Origin: UBA1845 sp002338715
Lineage (GTDB): Bacteria > Planctomycetota > Phycisphaerae > UBA1845
Assembly: GCA_035344155.1 (NCBI GenBank)
Contig: DAORAL010000003.1
Span: 1-64,000 of the forward strand
Direction of reading: 5' to 3'
DNA length: 64,000 bases
The translations under genes and the position numbers were made by a program. Positions 16,966 through 25,974 of this stretch are shown here, piece after piece (within the stretch, counting starts at the first letter, position 1; each line of letters opens with the position of its first letter). The notes below the pieces were generated by a model. It saw only the letters and a program-made list of their open reading frames with translations, was not told the DNA's origin and searched no databases.

Positions 16966-18460
16966 GTCGCGTTTTCTCCAGAACGTTGATCGTTTTCGTC
17001 GCCCGGTACTCGGTGCCGTTGGCTGTGGTCATCAGCACCTCCAACTCATGTTTTCCGGGTGCGAGCAGGTACTTCTGTCCGTTGATGCCGTTGGAGATCG
17101 GTTCGCCATTGTCGGTCCAAAGGAAGTAGGCCCCACGACGAAGCGGACCCGGCGCGACAGCGCTGAAGCTGACCATCAACGGCGACACGCCGATCGTCGA
17201 ACTCACCCGAACCTGCAATGGGTTGGATGACTGCGGATCATTCGCGGGCCCAGCGGTTGATTGCCTGGGGCGGGCGGTTGTGCGCGGACGCGGAACGGAT
17301 GGCTGCTGTTGAGGCGTTGGTCGCGGTGCATCGCTGGACGGTGAGCGGGCGACATTGTTGGGATCGTAGCCGCTACCGAAATCATTGCGCGGGCGCGGAA
17401 TGCCCTGTTTGCCGGAGACAGCCACGGAAAGATCAGGCTCGCGCTCGTTGTAGACATTGGGCCCGCCCGACGTTGCCGGATTGGTCGATTGGTTTTGCGC
17501 CACCCGTGGTTTGGTGCTGACCTGGCTATTTGCCGGTGGAGACGATTGCTTTGGTTGGGGCGGTGGAGGCTGACTCGACACCGTGCGCGGTCTTGGCGCG
17601 GCTTGTTGGGGGTTGGCTTGGATCGGCATGTTCTTGATTTTGAGGCGGGCGAGTTCTGTTGGCGGCGTTTTCGCGGTGGCGTTGCAGGTTCGTGCGAAAA
17701 AGTCCGCCGCGACGCTGGGTCGCCTGACGTGACCGAGGTTCTGGAAGACGGCGAAGGTCACGTCGAAGCCGTGCTTGGCGTACCAGTTGGCGCCGGCTTG
17801 TGATTCGCGTTTGCAGACCTCGAAGTCGTTTTCGGTGTAGAAGATGCCGACCTTCATGTCGCGATAGAGCGGAACCTGATTCGGATCGAGAATCGACGAC
17901 GAAAAGTTCGACTGCCGCGGTGCGACGCAACTGAACAGGTTGGGATGGCGGTTAACCATGTAGTGGGCGATGTATCCGCCCGACGACCAACTCGTCGAAA
18001 GCACCGCCGACAGATCCACGTCGACGCGCCGGGCCACATCATTGAGCGCCCCAACCGTCAGCTTTTCATCAAAGCGCACACCACTGTGCACAGTTCGAAT
18101 CGGAAATTCCGAAAGCAGGTCGGGCGAACGCAATTGCGGTGCGATGACGACGAATCCGTAACGGTCGGCTTCCTGCTGCCATTCACGGATTTGCTTGCCG
18201 GAATCGTCAAACGGTTTCATGCCGTGAAAGGTGACCACGACGGGCCAGCGTTTGGGGTGGGTGGTCGGCGGTTGGTTGGCGGCTGCTTCTTTGGAAACGT
18301 AATCTTCAGGCAGATAGAGATAGTACCAGCCCTTGGTGGACTGCTCTTGAAGGTGGAGCACTCGACCTTTGCCCGGCGCCTGCCCAACCGCGCATCCCCA
18401 TGCTCCGGTCATCAGCGAAACCAGGCCCAACATCACACATTTTGCAAGACGGTTGTTCAT
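16952..18460 (-). CDS. Lipoprotein-like alpha/beta hydrolase with proline-rich linker and C-terminal PKD-like domain
   Basis: The start at 18460 gives a hydrophobic N-terminus ending in AWGC (residues 20-23), a marginal lipobox. Residues 35-270 have the pattern of PHB depolymerase / feruloyl esterase-type hydrolases: VVVTFHGMKPFDDSG (oxyanion region) and SWSSGGY, where S159 is the likely nucleophile; the motif is S-x-S-x-G rather than G-x-S-x-G. Residues about 280-405 are a Pro/Ser/Gln-rich low-complexity linker. The last 80 residues (STIGVSPLMVSFSAVAPGP) read as a PKD- or Ig-like domain. The protein likely acts on polymers outside the cell. It may be co-transcribed with yidD. Confidence 0.75.
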   Translation of the reverse strand: MNNRLAKCVMLGLVSLMTGAWGCAVGQAPGKGRVLHLQEQSTKGWYYLYLPEDYVSKEAAANQPPTTHPKRWPVVVTFHGMKPFDDSGKQIREWQQEADRYGFVVIAPQLRSPDLLSEFPIRTVHSGVRFDEKLTVGALNDVARRVDVDLSAVLSTSWSSGGYIAHYMVNRHPNLFSCVAPRQSNFSSSILDPNQVPLYRDMKVGIFYTENDFEVCKRESQAGANWYAKHGFDVTFAVFQNLGHVRRPSVAADFFARTCNATAKTPPTELARLKIKNMPIQANPQQAAPRPRTVSSQPPPPQPKQSSPPANSQVSTKPRVAQNQSTNPATSGGPNVYNEREPDLSVAVSGKQGIPRPRNDFGSGYDPNNVARSPSSDAPRPTPQQQPSVPRPRTTARPRQSTAGPANDPQSSNPLQVRVSSTIGVSPLMVSFSAVAPGPLRRGAYFLWTDNGEPISNGINGQKYLLAPGKHELEVLMTTANGTEYRATKTINVLEKTRRGRR

Positions 18461-18977
18461 AACTCTCTCGTTTGGCACGCGGCCACGCTGGGTCTCCGTG
18501 GCGACGTTTGTTTCTGATTAATCATTACCCCAGATGATTGTAACCCGAGTGGATTCCCCATCCCCCGATGCTCTTTTCCACAAATCGCTATCCCCCAGCG
18601 CGCCCAATTGTCGCATATTTCTACGCTGCCGACCATCCCGGGTTCACATTGACGAAAACGGCGAAAGTGATTTCGCAGGGGCGTTTATGTCCTAAACTTC
18701 GGACCGATGCCCGATTTTTCTGCAACGTATTACAAACCCGACACCGGTTGGGGCTTCACACCCTGTCCCATGTTGCGTCACAGGATATCACACAAAATCA
18801 CAGCCGCTGTTGATCAAGGGTCGATGCGAAGGCTCTGAACTGAAAGTTACTTCTGCATCGCATTGAGGGATGCCGGGTCGTTATTATGATAACCACAGGG
18901 AGCGGGATCGATGCAGTTGAGCGGCTGCATGCTCACGATCCGGCGTTCATCTCAAGACGAAAGGACTCGTTGCCTCC
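18461..18977. other. Gene-free region upstream of dnaE, about 515 bases
   Basis: No convincing coding frame or RNA is seen in the gap between the hydrolase and dnaE, which are divergent. It probably holds promoters for both. A candidate promoter lies at 18863-18890. Confidence 0.45.
18863..18890 (+). promoter_or_regulatory. Candidate sigma70-type promoter for dnaE
   Basis: TTGAGG and TATGAT are separated by 16 bases, about 90 bases upstream of the dnaE start. The assignment rests on sequence match alone. Confidence 0.45.
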
Positions 18978-21900
18978 ATGCCATCAGCAGAATCGGGAAA
19001 GGCTGCCGCACCCACGTTTGCACATCTGCACCTGCACACGCATTACAGCCTGCTCGATGGAGCCACCCGCATCGGTCCGCTGATGGAACGCTGCAAAGAG
19101 CTGAACATGCCAGCCGTCGCGATGACCGACCACGGCAACATGTTCGCAGCCGTCGAGTTCTACCAAGCCGCCAAGAAAGTCGGCATCAAACCGATCATTG
19201 GCAGCGAGTTTTACATCGCGCCCGACAGCCGATTCAACAAGGACTATCCCGGTCGAAAGGCGTCTAGCTTTCACCTGCTGCTTCTGGCGATGAACCGCAC
19301 CGGTTACGAAAACCTCCTCAAGCTCAGCAGCATCGGGTATCTCGAAGGGTTCTACTACAAGCCGCGAATCGACAAGGACGTTCTCCGCGAGTTCAGCGAA
19401 GGTTTGATCTGTACCAGCACGTGCCTCGGCGGCGAGATTCCGCAGGCCTTCGTCGGCAAGGACAGGGCGGCGGCTGAGACACTGGCGAAAGACTACCTGA
19501 GCATCTTCGGCCCCGATCGGTTCTTCGTCGAATTGCAGGATCACGGCATTCCCGAGCAGCGCATTCTCAACCCCGAACTGACGGAGATGGCCACCCGGCT
19601 CGGCGTTGCGACCATCGCGTCCAACGACGTGCACTACCTCGACGAAGGCGACGTCGAAGCCCACGACATTCTCTGCTGCATCAACACCGGCAAGCTCGTC
19701 TCCGACGAAAACCGCTTCAAATTTGAAACGGGCGAGTTCTATCTCAAATCGCCCGAGCAGATGGCCGCGCTGTTTCCCAATCAACCCGAAGCGTTGAGCA
19801 ACACGCTGATGGTCGCCGACATGTGCAATGTCGAATTCGATTTCAATCAGCGTTTCGCGCCCGTCTACAACGTACCCAAGACGACCACGCCCGAAGAGGA
19901 ATTGCGTCGCATCGTCTACGAAGCCGCCGAGCGCAAATACGACGATCTCAATGACGAGGTTCGCGAGCGCATCGACTATGAGCTTGAAGTGATCCAAAGC
20001 AAAGGGTTCTCGAGTTACTTCCTGATCGTGTGGGACCTCGTTCAATACGCCCGTGGCAACAACATTCCGTGCGGGGCGCGTGGCAGTGGTTGCAGTTCGG
20101 TGGTGGCGTACTGCCTGGATATTTCCACACCCGATCCGTTGACCTATGGCCTATATTTTGAACGGTTCATGGACCCCGACCGCGACGAAATGCCCGATAT
20201 CGACGTGGATATCTGCCAGAACGGTCGCGCGAGAGTCATCGAGTACGTGCGCGAAAAGTACGGACACGTCGCACAGATCATCACCTTCGGAACGCTCAAA
20301 GCGCGGGCGGCGGTCAAGGACGTGTCGCGCGTGATGGGGCTGGGATTTGAAGAAGCCAACAAGCTGACCTCGCTGATACCGGCTGAGCTGAAAATGACGA
20401 TCGACAAAGCGATCGAACAGGAGCCGGAACTTAAATCCCAGTACGAAACCAACGCGCAGGTCAAAAAGGTCATCGATATCAGCCGGAAGTTGGAAGGGCT
20501 CGCGCGGCATGCCGGGGTCCATGCGGCTGGCGTGGTGATCGCGGACAAATCGCTCGATCAGTTCCTGCCGCTTTATCGCGGCGCCGATGCCGATGCGGTG
20601 GTCACGCAGTTCGACGGTCCGACGGTGGAAGCGGTTGGACTGTTGAAGATGGACTTTCTCGGTCTGCGGACGCTGAGCATCTTGCAGCGATCGATCGATC
20701 TGGTGAAAGAGCTGCGCGGGGTCGAAGTCGAAATCGAGAAGGTCGATCTGACCGATCAAGGTGTTTACACGCTCTTTGCTGCGGGTCATACCAAGGGCGT
20801 GTTCCAGTTTGAATCAGGCGGGATGCGCGACGTCATCATGCGAATGCGCCCCAACCGGATTCAGGACCTGATCGCGGCGAACGCGCTCTACCGCCCGGGT
20901 CCGATGAAGTACATCGACGACTACGTGTCGCGCAAGCACGGTGCGAATTGGACAACGCCGCATCCTGAAATGACCAAGGTGCTCGAAGAAACCTACGGCA
21001 TCATGGTGTATCAGGAGCAGGTGTCGCGCATGGTCAACCGCCTTGGCGGGTTGGAACTCAAACAGGCGTTCCGCTTGGCCAAGCTCATCAGCAAGAAAAA
21101 GACCGACAAGATCGAAGCCAACCGCGGACCGTTCGTGAAGGGTTGCATCGCCAACGGCCTGGACGACGCCACCGCGCAGAAGATCTACGACGACATTCTC
21201 GAGTTCGGTGGATACGCATTCAACAAAGCCCACTCCACCGGGTACGCCATCGTCGCATTTCAGACGGCGTTCATGAAGCATTATTACCCCGTCGAATTCA
21301 TGGCCGCTCTGCTCACGTTCGAAATGGGCGTGGCTGCGAAGGTTCAGGAATACATCGACGAGTGCAAGCGACTGGGCATCGAGATTGCCCCTCCCGATGT
21401 GAACGCGAGCGGCAACGACTTCACGCCGGACGTGCGCGATCCCAACCGCAAGGTGATTCGATTCGGTTTGGGGGCGATCAAAGGTGTGGGGAGCAAGGCG
21501 GTGGAAGCCATCGTTCGAGCCCGCGAGGAAGGCGGTCCATTCACGTCGATCTTCGATTTCTGCGAGCGCGTCGATCTGTCAGCCGTCAATCGCGGCGTGG
21601 TCGAAGCGCTGACCTGTTGCGGCGCATTTGACGGGACCGGTGCGATGCGCAAGGCGCTGATGAATGTCGTGGACGACGCCATTCAAGGTGGCGTTCGCGC
21701 CCAGCAGGACAAGAAAGCCGGTCAGTTCAGCCTGTTTGGCGGCGGCGATGACTCGGGCGAGTCGGAACACACATCGCATAAGTTACCGCAGGATGAATGG
21801 AGCGAAGCCGAGATGCTTGCCCGCGAGAAGGCCGTGCTGGGTTTCTTTGTGACGCGGCATCCATTGACGAGTTGCAGCGATCTGGTGGAGTCGTGCTCGA

Positions 21901-22592
21901 CGGCGGCTACGGTGGATCTGTCGTCATATGAAGACGGCGGCAGCGTGATTCTCGGCGGGTTGATCACCGACATTCGCTACATTTTGCTGCGCAACGGTCG
22001 CAAGCAAGGGCAGCGGATGGCCATCGTGACGCTGGAGGATCTCAAAGGCAAAGTCGAAGTGACGATTTCACCGAAGGAACTCGACGAATATCGTCATTTG
22101 CTCAAGCCCGACGCGATCATTTTTGTGAAGGGTTCGGTGAATCGAAAACGGGAAGAGCCGTCCGTGCGCGTGGGCGAAGTGATTGCGGCTGAGCGGGCGC
22201 CATCGGTGCTGTGCGACAGCGTGATTGTGCGCGTGGATGAGATGCGCGACAGCAGCGAAGTGGTCGAAAGGCTTTTCGACGTTATCAGCCGACATCGCGG
22301 CGCGTGCCCTTTGTACGTGGAGATTCAAACGGACGAACACGAAATCGCCACGATCAAGTGCAGCGACGACATGTCGGTCAAAGCCTCGCCCGAATGCCTG
22401 CACGAACTGGCATCATTGATTGGCGAAACGCGCGTGATCTGCACGGGCCCCAACCGCAAGCCCATTCCCTGGCCCAGCATCATGACCAAACCCACATCAC
22501 GCCCGCAGGAAGCGCCGGTGTCAGCCGAACCCCAAGCGCGAATCGTCCCACCGACGCGCGAAGCAAGCATGTTGCAACAGGAATTCGCATAG
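18978..22592 (+). CDS. dnaE: DNA polymerase III alpha subunit (DnaE)
   Basis: This 1204-residue replicative polymerase starts with a PHP domain (FAHLHLHTHYSLLDG at residues 14-28), then the C-family palm with PDIDVDICQNGR, whose aspartates bind the catalytic metals, then GARGSGCSSVVAY upstream of it. The tandem helix-hairpin-helix region and an OB-fold (AIVTLEDLKGKVEVTISP near residue 1010) follow. Length and order match DnaE1-type enzymes; the PHP histidines and the absence of an inserted exonuclease exclude PolC. The start at 18978 has only a weak AAAGGA upstream. Confidence 0.96.
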   Translation: MPSAESGKAAAPTFAHLHLHTHYSLLDGATRIGPLMERCKELNMPAVAMTDHGNMFAAVEFYQAAKKVGIKPIIGSEFYIAPDSRFNKDYPGRKASSFHLLLLAMNRTGYENLLKLSSIGYLEGFYYKPRIDKDVLREFSEGLICTSTCLGGEIPQAFVGKDRAAAETLAKDYLSIFGPDRFFVELQDHGIPEQRILNPELTEMATRLGVATIASNDVHYLDEGDVEAHDILCCINTGKLVSDENRFKFETGEFYLKSPEQMAALFPNQPEALSNTLMVADMCNVEFDFNQRFAPVYNVPKTTTPEEELRRIVYEAAERKYDDLNDEVRERIDYELEVIQSKGFSSYFLIVWDLVQYARGNNIPCGARGSGCSSVVAYCLDISTPDPLTYGLYFERFMDPDRDEMPDIDVDICQNGRARVIEYVREKYGHVAQIITFGTLKARAAVKDVSRVMGLGFEEANKLTSLIPAELKMTIDKAIEQEPELKSQYETNAQVKKVIDISRKLEGLARHAGVHAAGVVIADKSLDQFLPLYRGADADAVVTQFDGPTVEAVGLLKMDFLGLRTLSILQRSIDLVKELRGVEVEIEKVDLTDQGVYTLFAAGHTKGVFQFESGGMRDVIMRMRPNRIQDLIAANALYRPGPMKYIDDYVSRKHGANWTTPHPEMTKVLEETYGIMVYQEQVSRMVNRLGGLELKQAFRLAKLISKKKTDKIEANRGPFVKGCIANGLDDATAQKIYDDILEFGGYAFNKAHSTGYAIVAFQTAFMKHYYPVEFMAALLTFEMGVAAKVQEYIDECKRLGIEIAPPDVNASGNDFTPDVRDPNRKVIRFGLGAIKGVGSKAVEAIVRAREEGGPFTSIFDFCERVDLSAVNRGVVEALTCCGAFDGTGAMRKALMNVVDDAIQGGVRAQQDKKAGQFSLFGGGDDSGESEHTSHKLPQDEWSEAEMLAREKAVLGFFVTRHPLTSCSDLVESCSTAATVDLSSYEDGGSVILGGLITDIRYILLRNGRKQGQRMAIVTLEDLKGKVEVTISPKELDEYRHLLKPDAIIFVKGSVNRKREEPSVRVGEVIAAERAPSVLCDSVIVRVDEMRDSSEVVERLFDVISRHRGACPLYVEIQTDEHEIATIKCSDDMSVKASPECLHELASLIGETRVICTGPNRKPIPWPSIMTKPTSRPQEAPVSAEPQARIVPPTREASMLQQEFA

Positions 22593-22609
22593 CACAAATG
22601 CAACAGCGC

Positions 22610-22912
22610 CGTCATTCCCGCGCAAGCGGGAATCCAGGAGATAAGCAAAGTCAAACTTGGAAGATACCGGCCCGCATAGCGCGAGAAGTGTACGAGCAAA
22701 TCATTACGCTTGGATTCAAATCGCCACAGAGCGCCGGATATGCAGTAAATGCGACACGGACATTCGCTTTGCAGATTTTGGGGATGCAGCAACTACAGCA
22801 ATCACAATCCAAGCGTGGCGTCTTGCCCGTCCACTCTTCACCGCACGGGCGCCAGTACCGACGTGGATTGACTTTGTTTTGCCTCTGGATTCCCGCCTGC
22901 GCGGGAATGACG
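22610..22912. mobile_element. 303-bp inverted-repeat element (MITE-like) after dnaE
   Basis: The two ends carry CGTCATTCCCGCGCA/GGCGGGAATCCAG-type repeats in inverted orientation. Similarity between the arms continues inward: CAAAGTCAA at both, a GATACCGGC / GGTACTGGC block, then ACGCTTGGATT in each arm. The whole element is therefore a long imperfect palindrome of two arms of roughly 125-150 bases. It codes for nothing obvious. Short GTCATTCCCGC...GCGGGAAT repeats are known in many bacteria. The full-length hairpin suggests a non-autonomous transposable element, or two head-to-head copies of one repeat. Confidence 0.75.
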
Positions 22913-23382
22913 ACGGTGTCGCGCCGCTACGATTGGATTAGGAATGCTCCAGCGATGTACGTCGACTACATGTGTGCGCAAACTTGAAGCCCCGCACTCA
23001 AGCTCCGTGACTGTAGTCCTAAACGACGAGGCCCCATTCTGTCTCTCGGGAAATGCCTTCGTAGGACGTCACACGGCCCCTGACCGCGAGGCTTCCATCA
23101 ATGTGTCCCGGCACAATCGCCGGAACGAGGTACAATGACCTGACGTGTTGCACGTCTTAAGTACATCTGTATTCAGTTGTCTACTCCTACCGACAGTATG
23201 AAACACGATTCGGCGTCAGGCAAATAATTGCGCGCATATTTCGTGCGCGAATTAAATCTGCATGTACGATATCCATTGATGTCATGAACTTGCGCGGGTG
23301 TGCGCACGTGCAGAAAATGAATCGCGCATCAAATCAAAGTGTGTGAATTCTGCTCGCGGTGCATTTGATCGGCTGTGGCGAA
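22913..23382. other. Gene-free region of about 470 bases
   Basis: There is no convincing reading frame, tRNA or known RNA between the inverted-repeat element and the end of the ABC exporter. An imperfect hairpin at 23226-23253 (AATT-g-CGCGCA, loop, TGCGCG-AATT) could terminate the ABC transcript, but no U-run follows it. Confidence 0.5.
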
Positions 23383-25590
23383 TCACGATTCCTGCGTTGC
23401 GCAGATCGTCGCGTAGATGTCGCAGCGATCGATCAGTTCTTCGTGCGTGCCCTGATCGACGAGACGGCCTTTGTCGAGAACGATGATCCGTTGGGCGAAT
23501 CGAATCGTGCTCAAGCGGTGCGCGATCAGGATGGTGGTGCGGCCGGCGACATATTCTCGGACCGCGTCTTGAATCTGGCGTTCCGATTCGCTGTCGATCT
23601 GGCTGGTGGCTTCGTCGAAGATAAGAACGGGGGCGTTTCGCAGCATGGCCCGGGCGATGCAAAGGCGCTGACGTTGTCCGCCGGACAGTGTGCTGCCGCG
23701 CTCGCCGACCAGTTCGTTGAATGCATCGGGCTTGTCATTGATGAACGCTTCGGCGTGGGCGCGACGGGCTGCGTCTTTGATGGCGTCTTCGCTGGCATGA
23801 CGCGTCCCATAAGCGATGTTCTCGGCGATGGTCATGGCGAAGACGACGGGGTCTTGTGTCACCATGCTGACTTGACGGCGGAGGCTGGCCAACTTGGCGC
23901 TGCGAATGTCGATGCCGTCGATGAACACGGCGCCGTGTTCGGGGTCGTAGAAGCGCACGAGCAGTTTGGTCAGCGTTGTCTTGCCGCTGCCGTTGGCGCC
24001 GACGAGCGCGATCGTTTCGCCTTTTTCGATTGTCAGATTGATGTCCGTCAGCGCGGGCGTTTCGGTTTCGGGATAGGTGAACGTGACGTTCTTAAATTCG
24101 ATGCGTTCCTTGATCGGCTGAAGTTCGAGCGCACCTTCGAGGAGTTCGGCTTCTTCGGGCGTGTCGATGACTTCAAAGATGCGCTGCGCGCCGGCGGCTG
24201 ACCGCATGACCCGCGGATAGACGTCGGCCACCTTGCGCAGCGGATCGATCAACATGCCGAGCACGATGACCAGCGTGCCGAATTCTTCGAGCTTGATGTT
24301 TTCCTGAAGGACCTTGGCTCCGAGCCACGCGAAAACAATCGCGATGCCGACGATGCCCATCATCTCCAGCGCGGGGCGAAGGAACGCTTCGAGTTTGGCG
24401 ATGCGAAGTTGCTGCTTGAACATCCTGCGGTCGATCGTCCAGAGGTGCTTGCGTTCCTGATTCTCTGCATTGTAGGTTTTGACGACGCCGATCGCATCGA
24501 GCGCTGTCCCAAGTGCGCCGATCATCGTGCCATAGGTTTGCAGCAGGCGGTTGTTGGCTTTGCGTATCTTTCGACCGACCGACCAAAACAAAAAGATAGC
24601 CACGGGCGAAATCAGCAGCATGGTCATCGTCATGCGTGCATCGAGAACGAGCGCCCAGCCGAACAGAAAGACGGCTTTGATCGGCTCGCGAAGCATCTTG
24701 CCGAAAATGCTCATCAAACCGCGCTGCATTTCCTGGGCGTCCTGCACAAAGCGCGACACGAGGTCGGACGTATCGCGCGTAAAGAACGACATCGGCAGAC
24801 GCAGAATCTTGCGATATAGCGTGCGCCGCAAATCCATCACCGAACGAAGCACGCCCGCCGCAACGAAGTACTGCGCGATAAACCGCGCGACGTTGCTGAG
24901 TAGATTGACCACGACCACAAACCCGAGCACCCAGTATAGCGCAGTGACCCGACCACCCTGGTGACGGGCGCGCGGGACGAAACTAGCCGCCCATCGGCCG
25001 ATGCGCCAATTGGTCGACGGGGGTTCGAGCGCGACCATGACCGCTTCCGCTGCCGACTGCCCGTCGGGTCCGGAAGTATGAATGGTCAGCGTCATGCCGT
25101 CGTCCGCCTGTGCGACGGCTTCGAGGAATTTGGACGGTTCGACGGTTTCAAGCAGCGCGTCCGATTCGACGGAGTCTTCGTCGGAAGGTGGTTGCAGCGC
25201 ATAGGAGTCGATTGAATCGAGCGTCTGCACCCCGCCCCCTGCAAATGGCGAGTGTTTTGAAATCTTGGTGATGAGCAGTTGCCGCTCGGGGTCGTCACTC
25301 CCGTCGAAGTTCGTGCGGATGTCGAGGTCCATTCCCAGTCGATCCTCGGCGACAGAGCGATCGACCCATCCGTGGAGCCCTTCGTCTGAAAGCATGACTT
25401 TCAGTACTGGCAGCACGCTGACAATGCCAGCTGAGTTGAGGAATCCGTAGATGATCGAAGCAATGAGCCCGATGAACACCAAACGGCGGTGCGGCCAAAC
25501 CAGGCGGAGCATGCGGCGGAAATGGGGCGTGCGGATGCTCGATTTCTTGGCTCGGTTCTTGTCGTCAGCGCTGATGAGTTCAGTTTGCAT
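23383..25590 (-). CDS. MsbA-like ABC exporter with a PDZ-like insertion after the first helix
   Basis: This 735-residue half-transporter has a transmembrane region and a C-terminal nucleotide-binding domain with GANGSGKTTL (Walker A), LSGGQRQRLCIARAML (signature) and VLIFDEATSQIDS (Walker B). Between helix 1 (about residues 36-66) and helix 2 (about 216-238) lies an extra region of about 140 residues that should face the periplasm. Residues 104-190 of it resemble a PDZ domain: LLITKISKHSPFAGGGVQ, then FLEAVAQADDGMTLTIHTSG. Ordinary ABC exporters have only a short loop there. The substrate is unknown; lipid export is the commonest role of this family. Confidence 0.88.
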   Translation of the reverse strand: MQTELISADDKNRAKKSSIRTPHFRRMLRLVWPHRRLVFIGLIASIIYGFLNSAGIVSVLPVLKVMLSDEGLHGWVDRSVAEDRLGMDLDIRTNFDGSDDPERQLLITKISKHSPFAGGGVQTLDSIDSYALQPPSDEDSVESDALLETVEPSKFLEAVAQADDGMTLTIHTSGPDGQSAAEAVMVALEPPSTNWRIGRWAASFVPRARHQGGRVTALYWVLGFVVVVNLLSNVARFIAQYFVAAGVLRSVMDLRRTLYRKILRLPMSFFTRDTSDLVSRFVQDAQEMQRGLMSIFGKMLREPIKAVFLFGWALVLDARMTMTMLLISPVAIFLFWSVGRKIRKANNRLLQTYGTMIGALGTALDAIGVVKTYNAENQERKHLWTIDRRMFKQQLRIAKLEAFLRPALEMMGIVGIAIVFAWLGAKVLQENIKLEEFGTLVIVLGMLIDPLRKVADVYPRVMRSAAGAQRIFEVIDTPEEAELLEGALELQPIKERIEFKNVTFTYPETETPALTDINLTIEKGETIALVGANGSGKTTLTKLLVRFYDPEHGAVFIDGIDIRSAKLASLRRQVSMVTQDPVVFAMTIAENIAYGTRHASEDAIKDAARRAHAEAFINDKPDAFNELVGERGSTLSGGQRQRLCIARAMLRNAPVLIFDEATSQIDSESERQIQDAVREYVAGRTTILIAHRLSTIRFAQRIIVLDKGRLVDQGTHEELIDRCDIYATICATQES

Positions 25591-25974
25591 GTTGAGGCGA
25601 CGGTGGTGGGGAGTTTCAGTCCCTGGATGAGGCTATTTAATTCGTTTTTTCAGGGTTAATAGGTGAATGAAGCGACAACTAACGACAATCTGGCGGCCAT
25701 CCGATCTAGTTCCGAAAAATCGTTTCCGATAATATCGTAGGCTCTGGGCATCATATCCGGCGGTTTATTGCAGGGCAACGGTGGTGGACTGGGTTCTCTG
25801 GCGATTCTGGCGACCCGATTTTCAGCACCGACTCGCTGCTTCGTCTGATTCGTCCGCCTGATGGTGTCTGACCTTAACTGAAATCCAAATGACTTGTGGA
25901 CCACAGCATTGCGTCTTCGGTCATCTGATCAATAGCCCACGGGATAATTTTTAAAACTTAGGAGATGGTCGAAC
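25591..25974. other. Intergenic region between the ABC exporter and the metalloprotease, about 384 bases
   Basis: The two flanking genes are divergent, so both promoters should be here. I see no convincing -35/-10 pair. AGGAG lies 10 bases before the metalloprotease start. Confidence 0.4.
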
